NCBI GenBank assembly: GCA_021151665.1
Contig: JAGKWW010000003.1
Coordinates: 1 to 64,000 of the forward strand
Direction of reading: 5' to 3'
Source of the DNA: Flavobacteriaceae bacterium
GTDB taxonomy: Bacteria > Bacteroidota > Bacteroidia > Flavobacteriales > Flavobacteriaceae
Length of the DNA stretch: 64,000 nt
The notes under the pieces were generated by a model. That model was not told the DNA's origin. It saw nothing but the letters and a program-made list of their open reading frames with translations, and made no database searches. Made by a program: the position numbers and the translations under genes. The first letter of the stretch is position 1. Every line of letters begins with the position of its first letter. This document shows positions 17,031 to 23,770 of this stretch, one piece after another.

Positions 17031-17056
17031 AAACAACGTTGCGTCAAACAAACGTT
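17031..17056. repeat. Direct repeat AAACAACGTT / AAACAAACGTT upstream of crtI
   Basis: Two near-identical words (17031-17040 and 17046-17056), both ending in the palindrome AACGTT, fill the short gap between the regulator gene and crtI. They could be regulator binding sites or chance; nothing else in the gap explains them. Confidence 0.4.
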
Positions 17057-17058
17057 AA

Positions 17059-17955
17059 TTAAAGTTTCTCGATGAAGTCGCGGATCGATCCCGGACTCAT
17101 GATTTTGTCCCCGAGCTTATCTTCGTGGATAAACTGTGCATTGCGCCCGAAGGCGATAAGGCGGCAATCAGATTGTAAGATTTCGCGTTCAAGATCGTTA
17201 ATATACGAATTTACATCTTCCTGAGCCGGAGCTACCGTCATATAGGTTACAAACGTTATATTCTCGAAATATTTCTTTACATCGGCTAAGCTGCTTATCG
17301 GAACGCTCTCGCCAAGGAAAACCGACTTGTACCCGTTGAGCAGAAGTTCATAGTTCAGGAACATTAAGCCGAGCTCGTGGATCTCGTTCATCGGGAGGTA
17401 AAGTACGTACGTTGTTTCGGTACGTGTGGGCGGCTGCAACAGCAGCTTTTCGGTATTGGATGCGAGCTTCTGCTTGATCAGGTAGCTTATAAAGTGCTCA
17501 TGTGCAGGTGTTATAGTGTTGGTTTGCCACAGGTAGCCAATCTCGTCCAGTAGCGGTAAAAAGTAATCGTAGAATATCTCACGGAACGATTTTTCCTGAA
17601 GCACCGTGTTGTAAGTGTTGAGGAATAACGCCTGGTCAAAATTCATCATGGCCATCTTGAAGCTGTTCAGTACGTGGCCCGACATGCTTTTGTTGGAAAG
17701 CACTTCCTTTACCATTACCGGCAGCTTTTCGGGCGGCATTTTAGATATTGTCGAGATTTTGTATCCAAACGAATGAAGCGTAGTGATGTTGAGCAGTTTT
17801 TGCAGGTTCTCTATGTCGTATACGCGAATATTGGTGTCGGTGCGCATAGGAGCCAGGATGTTATACCGCTTTTCCCAGATACGTATCGTGTGTGCCTTGA
17901 TGCCCGAAAGGTTTTCCAGGTCCTTGATATTGAATACGCTTTTTACGTTGTTCAT
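17059..17955 (-). CDS. MerR-family regulator with CarH/LitR-type cobalamin-binding domain
   Basis: A 298-residue regulator: a MerR winged helix at residues 8-75 (HTIRIWEKRYNIL), a four-helix domain, then a Rossmann-like B12 domain. The light-sensing CarH hallmarks are present: W143-x9-E153-H154, which caps the adenosyl group, and E191-x-H193-x-x-G196, whose His ligates cobalt. Downstream B12 motifs are degenerate (a TYM segment and GR where SxL and GG are usual). ATG at 17955 begins just before the DNA-binding domain; a -7 element lies at 17977-17984. As first gene before crtI it is likely a B12-dependent, light-responsive repressor of carotenoid genes. Confidence 0.8.
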   Translation of the reverse strand: MNNVKSVFNIKDLENLSGIKAHTIRIWEKRYNILAPMRTDTNIRVYDIENLQKLLNITTLHSFGYKISTISKMPPEKLPVMVKEVLSNKSMSGHVLNSFKMAMMNFDQALFLNTYNTVLQEKSFREIFYDYFLPLLDEIGYLWQTNTITPAHEHFISYLIKQKLASNTEKLLLQPPTRTETTYVLYLPMNEIHELGLMFLNYELLLNGYKSVFLGESVPISSLADVKKYFENITFVTYMTVAPAQEDVNSYINDLEREILQSDCRLIAFGRNAQFIHEDKLGDKIMSPGSIRDFIEKL

Positions 17956-17976
17956 TGTTTTTCTATTTTCTTTAAA

Positions 17977-17984
17977 CAAAATTA
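17977..17984 (-). promoter_or_regulatory. Probable promoter of the regulator-crt operon (TAATTTTG with -33 TTG)
   Basis: Minus-strand TAATTTTG matches TAnnTTTG, with TTG at 18003-18005 spaced 18 bp upstream. It is the only good promoter seen between typA and crtI. Confidence 0.55.
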
Positions 17985-18011
17985 CGCAAATAGTTTTACG
18001 CCCAACATAAA

Positions 18012-18041
18012 TGTTAAAATAATTTGTGAGAAATTTTAACA
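18012..18041. promoter_or_regulatory. Inverted repeat, candidate operator
   Basis: Perfect 9-bp arms TGTTAAAAT (18012-18020) and ATTTTAACA (18033-18041) with a 12-bp spacer, in the divergent region between the MerR regulator and typA, just upstream of the predicted -33 of the regulator gene. Size and symmetry suit a dimeric regulator. Confidence 0.5.
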
Positions 18042-18134
18042 ATCTGATGTTATGCCTGTGTTACGCCAGTATTTTCTTTTTCGTTGGAATGCTAAACGCC
18101 TCATAACTAAAGTTTTTTTTGTCGAAATAAAGTG

Positions 18135-18142
18135 TACCTTTG
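18135..18142 (+). promoter_or_regulatory. -7 promoter element of typA (TACCTTTG)
   Basis: Exact TAnnTTTG match, 18 bp upstream of the typA ATG at 18161. Confidence 0.65.
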
Positions 18143-18160
18143 CACCTTCAAAAAATTCCT

Positions 18161-19960
18161 ATGGCATCTATAAGAAACATTGCGATCATTGCACACGTTG
18201 ACCACGGAAAAACCACCCTGGTTGATAAAATTATGTACCACTGCCAGCTGTTCCGTGACAACGAGAACACCGGCGACCTGATCCTGGACAACAACGACCT
18301 GGAGCGCGAAAGGGGTATAACCATTACCTCTAAGAACGTTTCGGTAACGTACAAAGGCACCAAGATCAACATCATTGATACCCCGGGCCACGCCGACTTT
18401 GGTGGCGAGGTAGAGCGCGTGCTCAACATGGCCGACGGTGTACTATTGCTTGTGGATGCTTTTGAAGGCCCGATGCCGCAAACCCGTTTTGTGTTGCAAA
18501 AGGCGATCGACCTTGGCCTTAAGCCTTGCGTTGTTATCAATAAAGTAGATAAAGAGAACTGTACGCCTGAAGAGGTGCACGAAAAAGTGTTCGACCTTAT
18601 GTTTGAACTTGGCGCTGAAGAGTGGCAGCTTGATTTCCCTACCGTTTACGGTTCGGCCAAGCAAAACTGGATGAGCGATCATTGGGAGAACAAAACCGAA
18701 AATATAGAGCCGCTTCTTGATATGGTTCTTGAGCATATCCCGGCGCCAAAGGTATCTGAAGGTACGCCGCAGATGCTTATCACGTCGCTTGACTTTTCAA
18801 GCTTTACAGGCCGTATCGCGATAGGCCGTCTTCAGCGCGGTGTGCTTCGCGAAGGCATGAACATCAGCCTGGTAAAGCGCGATGGCAAGGTCATCAAATC
18901 AAAAATCAAAGAGCTGCACACTTTTGAAGGCCTTGGCCGTAAAAAAGTAGAAGAGGTTATCGCGGGCGACATCTGTGCGCTGGTAGGCCTTGAAGGTTTT
19001 GAGATTGGCGATACCGTTGCCGACTTCGAAAACCCGGAAGCGCTGGCTACCATCGCTATCGATGAGCCAACCATGAGTATGCTCTTCACGATAAACGACT
19101 CACCATTCTTCGGTAAAGAAGGTAAGTTTGTTACCTCACGCCACATTAAAGAAAGGCTTGCTAAAGAACTTGAGAAAAACCTTGCCCTTAGGGTAGAGGA
19201 TACCGATAGTGCCGATAAGTTCATGGTGTTTGGCCGTGGCGTACTGCACTTGTCTGTTCTTATCGAAACCATGCGCCGCGAGGGGTATGAGCTTCAGATA
19301 GGCCAGCCGCAGGTAATCATCAAAGAGATCGACGGTGTAAAATGCGAACCGGTAGAAGAATTGACTATCGACCTTCCTGAGAACCTTTCGGGCCGTGCGG
19401 TAGAATTCGTAACCATTCGTAAAGGTGAAATGCTGAGCATGGAGCCGAAGGGTGACCGAATGATCGTGAAATTCAACATTCCGTCAAGGGGTATCATCGG
19501 GCTTAGGAACCAGTTGCTTACCGCTACTGCCGGTGAGGCGATCATGTCGCACCGCTTCCTGGAGTACCAGCCGTTTAAAGGTGAGATACCGGGACGCCTC
19601 AGCGGATCGCTTATCTCTATGGAAAACGGTAAGGCAATCCCTTACTCTATAGACAAGCTTCAGGACAGGGGTAAATTCTTTGTAGACCCTAACGAAGATA
19701 TCTACGAAGGACAGGTAATTGGCGAAAACAGCCGTGGCGATGACATGGTTGTAAACGTAACGAAGACCAAAAAGCTGACCAACGTACGTTCATCAGGGGC
19801 CGACGATAAGGCGAGGATCATCCCGGCTATCAAGTTCTCTCTTGAAGAAGCGCTTGAATACATCCAGAAAGACGAGTACGTAGAGGTAACGCCAAAGAGC
19901 ATCCGCCTGCGTAAGATCTACCTGAACGAAAACGACAGGAAACGTTTTAAGATAGCGTAA
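18161..19960 (+). CDS. typA: Translational GTPase TypA/BipA
   Basis: A 599-residue ribosome-binding GTPase involved in 50S assembly and stress adaptation. G-domain motifs: AHVDHGKTT near residue 12, RGITITSK, DTPGHADFGG and NKVDKE; then the EF-G-like domains and a C-terminal TypA-specific domain (SRGIIGLRNQLLTATAGEAIMSHRF). The start at 18161 follows a TACCTTTG promoter; an in-frame ATG at 18140 overlaps that element. Highly conserved and full length. It is divergent from the carotenoid regulator and followed by a terminator. Confidence 0.97.
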   Translation: MASIRNIAIIAHVDHGKTTLVDKIMYHCQLFRDNENTGDLILDNNDLERERGITITSKNVSVTYKGTKINIIDTPGHADFGGEVERVLNMADGVLLLVDAFEGPMPQTRFVLQKAIDLGLKPCVVINKVDKENCTPEEVHEKVFDLMFELGAEEWQLDFPTVYGSAKQNWMSDHWENKTENIEPLLDMVLEHIPAPKVSEGTPQMLITSLDFSSFTGRIAIGRLQRGVLREGMNISLVKRDGKVIKSKIKELHTFEGLGRKKVEEVIAGDICALVGLEGFEIGDTVADFENPEALATIAIDEPTMSMLFTINDSPFFGKEGKFVTSRHIKERLAKELEKNLALRVEDTDSADKFMVFGRGVLHLSVLIETMRREGYELQIGQPQVIIKEIDGVKCEPVEELTIDLPENLSGRAVEFVTIRKGEMLSMEPKGDRMIVKFNIPSRGIIGLRNQLLTATAGEAIMSHRFLEYQPFKGEIPGRLSGSLISMENGKAIPYSIDKLQDRGKFFVDPNEDIYEGQVIGENSRGDDMVVNVTKTKKLTNVRSSGADDKARIIPAIKFSLEEALEYIQKDEYVEVTPKSIRLRKIYLNENDRKRFKIA

Positions 19961-20027
19961 TTAAGTTTATAGTAAACGGTTTACAGTTTACAGTAGCTAC
20001 CGGCTTCGTCATCGTACTTCTTTGTCA

Positions 20028-20047
20028 GTTCGAGCGCAGTCGAGAAC
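20028..20047. repeat. Short palindromic intergenic repeat (GTTCGAGCGCAGTCGAGAAC)
   Basis: An imperfect palindrome in the 598-bp gene-free region 19961-20558; it resembles short repeats found scattered in Bacteroidota genomes. Only one copy was noticed in the window. Confidence 0.4.
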
Positions 20048-20058
20048 ATATAGTAAAG

Positions 20059-20086
20059 CCGCACTATTAGTTTAGTGCGGTTTTTT
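20059..20086 (+). terminator. Rho-independent terminator after typA
   Basis: CCGCACTA (20059-20066) pairs with TAGTGCGG (20073-20080), followed by six T residues. Confidence 0.8.
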
Positions 20087-20131
20087 ATTTTCTAAACTGA
20101 CCTTAAACATTGATCTAACCATATCTGCACA

Positions 20132-20284
20132 GTCATTGCGAGCGGAGGCACGGAGCGCGGCAATCTTTATAAATTCAATGTTTAGGAGCAGCTATCAAAG
20201 CGCCGTTTCAGGAAAGGTATGGTCCCGCCCTTTGCTATATCTGCCTCGTGCCTCGGCAGGATGCCGCTGCGGTCGGGGCTAGGG
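20132..20284. repeat. 153-bp direct repeat, unit 1
   Basis: The sequence beginning GTCATTGCGAGCGGAGGCAC recurs almost unchanged and without gaps at 20320-20472. The left part is an imperfect ATTGC...GCAAT palindrome; the right part (20219-20284) is an inverted copy of the dispersed hairpin element seen at 9121-9206. No coding capacity was found. Confidence 0.85.
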
Positions 20285-20319
20285 GGGAGTTTTTTTCTAT
20301 CAAGAAACACTCGCGCATC

Positions 20320-20472
20320 GTCATTGCAAGCGGAGGCACGGAGCGCGGCAATCTTTACAAATTCAATGTTTAGGAGCAGCCGGCAAAGCGCTGTTTCAGG
20401 AGAAGTATGGTCCCGCCCTCCGCTGTATCTGCCTCGTGCCTCGGCAGGATGCCGCTGCGGTCGTGGCTAGGG
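20320..20472. repeat. 153-bp direct repeat, unit 2
   Basis: Second copy of the unit at 20132-20284, 35 bp downstream of it, with scattered substitutions. It ends 86 bp before the OLD-family nuclease gene. The right part (20407-20472) is again the inverted hairpin element. Confidence 0.85.
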
Positions 20473-20558
20473 CGTAAGATCCAAAGAATTTATACTGCTA
20501 TTGATTGGTTAATTAGGAAAATTGCTACATTAGCGTTTACCTTCTAAAACAAAAATTT

Positions 20559-22547
20559 ATGTACGATATCATTTTAAGCGATGATGATACTTTTAAAGAT
20601 ATTCTAAATACATATTTAAATGAATCTTCTGAACCTATCCATTTTCTTCCAGCTTTTAACAAGATTAATATTTTTATCGGAGCTAATAATAGTGGAAAAA
20701 GCAGATTTATGAGATTTTTAATGTCCAAAAAGGATTTCAAAGGGGTTAAAAATTTACAAGAATTTGAAACAATGGTTGTCTCCTATAACAACAAAATAAG
20801 AGTATTTAATGATTCAATTATTGATAGTTACATTGATCGTTCGCGCAATGGCTATAGATATAACCAAAGTCAGCTTCAAGATTTTCAAAGAAATAGATTA
20901 GGACAGTTAGAAGCCAAAACGTTTAGCGATCAAGAGGTTCTAAATAATCGTGAAAAATTAAAAGCTCTTCAGCATTACCGTGATCAAAATGGACTAATGG
21001 TTACCGACGACTACATAATGAACTTTTCTTTGGATGGAGTTCTTACAAATTTTAAAGCCCAAAACACATATTATATCCCGACTTTAAGAACTGCACACTC
21101 ATTATTTGACTATGTAGATGATCGCTTTAAAAAAATTGATGAAGACATATATGAAAAGACGGTAAACAAAAATTATAAACTTGACTCACATGATGTGCAA
21201 GTGTTTACAGGTATTCATCTGCATAAAGAAATACTAAATACAAGAAACGCAAAGCGTTCCGTACGAGAGTCCTTTGAAAGTTTTGAAAAATTTATTGGTG
21301 ATTATTTTTTTCGAGGAAAGCGAATTGACATCGTTGCGGAATTTAATAAAGATGATAATCGAAAGGGATATAGTCATTCAGAAATTATCAGTGTACATAT
21401 TGAAGGCGAAAAAGATACGCGGGATCTTCATGATTTAGGTGATGGTGTTCAGGCAATTATTATTTTGATGTATAAAATTTTTACAGCTGAACCAAATTCG
21501 TTTATATTCATAGACGAACCGGAACTAAATCTTCATCCTGGAATGCAGAGGTTATTTTTGGAACAAATCGACAGTAACGAAATTTTAAAGAAAAAAAATC
21601 TTACTTATGTAATAGTTACGCACTCAAATCATTTTTTAGATTTAACTATTGAAAAAGATAACGTATCCATATATTCATTCTCTCCAAAGGAAATTTCTGG
21701 GAACGGAAACAAGGAATTCGTCATTAAAAATGTTAACAATGGAGATAACTCGATATTGAAAACATTAGGAGTAAACAATTCATCTGTATTTCTTGCTAAT
21801 TGTAGTATTTGGGTTGAGGGTATTTCCGATAGAAATTATATAAAGGCTTTTCTGAAAAGCTACCTCAAGCATATTAATAGCACTAATCAAAATAAAACTG
21901 TGCTAAAAGAAGATATTGATTACGCATTTTTTGAATATGCTGGGTCAAATATCGATCACTACATCTTCGAAAAGAATCTTGACCAAGATTTAGTAGATGG
22001 GGTCTACCGCGACATAAATGCCCTTGCCCTCAACAATAAAATATTCTTACTAGCGGATTCGGACAAGCCTGCTGAAAATTCCGCTAAGGCAACAAGATTA
22101 ACAAATCTTGAAAGTATTAGCAATGACAATTTAAAGGTGGAAATTCTTTGGGATATTCGGGAAATCGAAAACATATTTCATAATGAAATATGGAAGCAAG
22201 TTCTCCCATACTTTTTTAATAAAAGTTTAATGAAAACGCAACAGGCGGTCATTGAAACAAAGCTCGAAACTGCTCTATCGGCAATAGATTCAAAAGATTA
22301 CCAAAGTGATTATATAGGCGTTTTTCTCAATGAAGTAGATGTGCAAATGGGAAAAATTGGCAAGCAAAATATTCTGAATACCTCGAGTTGGGAGATAAAG
22401 TCGGACGGAAGCCATGGTACGTTTTTGTTGAAACGTGACTTAGGTGAAGCTGTATTAGAGCAAGATTTTGATTGGTCAGTCTTTTCTAAAAATAAACTTA
22501 TTGTCAGACTGACGGAAAATATATTCAAGTTTATTACGGGTCAATAG
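20559..22547 (+). CDS. OLD-family ATP-dependent nuclease (AAA ATPase plus TOPRIM)
   Basis: A 662-residue protein with an SMC/ABC-like ATPase and a TOPRIM nuclease domain. Walker A GANNSGKS is at residues 41-48; Walker B FIFIDEPELNLHPG starts near residue 315, followed by VIVTHSNHFLDL. TOPRIM acidic residues appear as WVEG (E420), LLADSD (D500, D502) and the following REIEN motif. Such proteins act as anti-phage nucleases (OLD, Gabija GajA and relatives). No partner gene (UvrD-like helicase or PARIS-type effector) is adjacent. It is markedly AT-rich against its neighbours and sits beside duplicated repeats, suggesting horizontal acquisition. A defence role is inferred. Confidence 0.8.
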   Translation: MYDIILSDDDTFKDILNTYLNESSEPIHFLPAFNKINIFIGANNSGKSRFMRFLMSKKDFKGVKNLQEFETMVVSYNNKIRVFNDSIIDSYIDRSRNGYRYNQSQLQDFQRNRLGQLEAKTFSDQEVLNNREKLKALQHYRDQNGLMVTDDYIMNFSLDGVLTNFKAQNTYYIPTLRTAHSLFDYVDDRFKKIDEDIYEKTVNKNYKLDSHDVQVFTGIHLHKEILNTRNAKRSVRESFESFEKFIGDYFFRGKRIDIVAEFNKDDNRKGYSHSEIISVHIEGEKDTRDLHDLGDGVQAIIILMYKIFTAEPNSFIFIDEPELNLHPGMQRLFLEQIDSNEILKKKNLTYVIVTHSNHFLDLTIEKDNVSIYSFSPKEISGNGNKEFVIKNVNNGDNSILKTLGVNNSSVFLANCSIWVEGISDRNYIKAFLKSYLKHINSTNQNKTVLKEDIDYAFFEYAGSNIDHYIFEKNLDQDLVDGVYRDINALALNNKIFLLADSDKPAENSAKATRLTNLESISNDNLKVEILWDIREIENIFHNEIWKQVLPYFFNKSLMKTQQAVIETKLETALSAIDSKDYQSDYIGVFLNEVDVQMGKIGKQNILNTSSWEIKSDGSHGTFLLKRDLGEAVLEQDFDWSVFSKNKLIVRLTENIFKFITGQ

Positions 22548-22601
22548 AATGATGGCACGAATTAGAAATCCGCGCTGCCATATTTTGACTACTACATATT
22601 C

Positions 22602-23414
22602 CTACTCATAAACATACTCCACCTCGCTCTGCAACACGCCATTGCCATAATCTTTACGCGTAGCCGGGCGGCCCTGTTCATCGAAAGTATAAACATAGGT
22701 TGAGGAATAAGACGGCGAGGTTTCGGCTAGTAGGTATTTTGTAGCGGCATACGTGTTTGCATCCTGCAGATATCGTGCGGCAAGTACTTCGTTGCGCTGG
22801 TAGCTTCCGTAAAGCGGCTGCGTACCTAACAATGCAAAATCGTGCTGCTCGTCATAGGTAAACGTGGTCGTTCCGCCAAAGCTGTGGGTCGCAGAGACCG
22901 GGTTTGTGCCGTTATAGGTTAGTTCGTAAGAGCCAGTAGTGGTTACCTCTTTATAGATAAGTCCTGCGTTATTCAGGTAATAGGTCTTGGTTCCGCCCGG
23001 CGTGCTTTCGGCGGTTATGGTATTATCGCTGTTGTAAGTATACAAAGTTGCAAAGGTGGTATTATCCTCATGGCCGGTCACCGACTGCATGCGCCCCTGG
23101 CTGTCATAGTCGTACTCTGTTGAGGCAAGCAGCATATTATTTGCAGCATAGGTAATTACGCCGATTAACAGCCCATTATCATTATAAGCGAACATTGAAT
23201 GGCTGGTAAGCACTCCGCCGGGTGTAAAAGAATCGGCCGTGGTCGGTTTGCCTCCCTGGTAATTGATCGTAAATTTTTCGTCGATGGCGCCGGTTTCATC
23301 GTAGGTTGTCTGTTTCATCTGTACGAGGCCGCTGCCTACATTATTGTCAGAATCATCAGAACATGAGGTAAAAATTGAGGCGAGCATAAGTGCGCCAAGC
23401 AGTAACTTTTTCAT
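22602..23414 (-). CDS. Lipoprotein with YD/RHS-like repeats
   Basis: A 270-residue surface-type lipoprotein (FTSC lipobox followed by acidic SDDSDN). The body carries repeated YD-type units (FAYNDNGLLIG, YDYDSQGRMQSV, YTYNSDNTI, YVYTFDEQGRPATR), the pattern seen in RHS wraps and in many small Bacteroidota lipoproteins. There is no toxin domain and it is far too short for a full RHS protein. Function unknown. It follows the T9SS gene block on the same strand. Confidence 0.7.
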   Translation of the reverse strand: MKKLLLGALMLASIFTSCSDDSDNNVGSGLVQMKQTTYDETGAIDEKFTINYQGGKPTTADSFTPGGVLTSHSMFAYNDNGLLIGVITYAANNMLLASTEYDYDSQGRMQSVTGHEDNTTFATLYTYNSDNTITAESTPGGTKTYYLNNAGLIYKEVTTTGSYELTYNGTNPVSATHSFGGTTTFTYDEQHDFALLGTQPLYGSYQRNEVLAARYLQDANTYAATKYLLAETSPSYSSTYVYTFDEQGRPATRKDYGNGVLQSEVEYVYE

Positions 23415-23464
23415 AGTGTTGGTTTTTGTTACTGCAAGTATAACAATTTTTTTTACAAGGCTAA

Positions 23465-23545
23465 TTATGGCATCAGGCTGAAATGGCCATATATCCCCGC
23501 AACGTTTCCAATTTGTAAGGCATTAAGTAGTCTGTTCCCTTATAA
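23465..23545 (-). pseudogene. Possible remnant of a T9SS type-B tail
   Basis: On the minus strand the last codons read GHFSLMP followed by TAA, nearly the same as GHFSLMR, the end of the intact gene at 23771. The DNA word GCATCAGGCT(G/A)AAATG is shared. Upstream of it a TDYLMPYKLETLRG-like string is found in another frame, as if shifted. This looks like a decayed paralogue end, but the stretch is short and chance cannot be excluded. Confidence 0.35.
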
Positions 23546-23587
23546 CCCAGGCATGCAATCCGGTTTATCAACCGTTCAATTATTAAA

Positions 23588-23746
23588 TCATAAAAATTGA
23601 AATGCTTGGTACAATAGAAAAAGTCCTACAATTATCAGACAAATACTCCAGCAGGTAAGTTTGTACTTTACAACCGGTCGCTCGTCTACCATCCTGAGTG
23701 CCGCATATAAGAATATTGCTCCCACAATTACCGCTGCCCAACTCAT
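23588..23746 (-). CDS. Small two-helix membrane protein (52 residues)
   Basis: An open frame of 52 codons starting MSWAAVIVGAIFLYAALRMV and ending FLLYQAFQFL. It has two hydrophobic helices separated by a charged loop (DERPVVKYK), an inner-membrane hairpin layout. ATG at 23746 lies 24 bp downstream of the stop of the large T9SS gene, consistent with co-transcription. I do not recognise the family; support is the clean topology and the proper start and stop. Confidence 0.45.
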   Translation of the reverse strand: MSWAAVIVGAIFLYAALRMVDERPVVKYKLTCWSICLIIVGLFLLYQAFQFL

Positions 23747-23770
23747 TAAAAAGAATTTAACCGGCATACA

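Noticed and set aside
19961..20558. A hidden gene in the 598-bp gap after typA
   Set aside because: Frames are short and fall in the duplicated repeat; only repeats, a terminator and an AT-rich promoter-like end were found.
22552..22581. Hairpin ATGGCA/TGCCAT after the OLD nuclease gene as a terminator
   Set aside because: The arms are only six bases with an 18-base loop and no proper T run; support is too weak.
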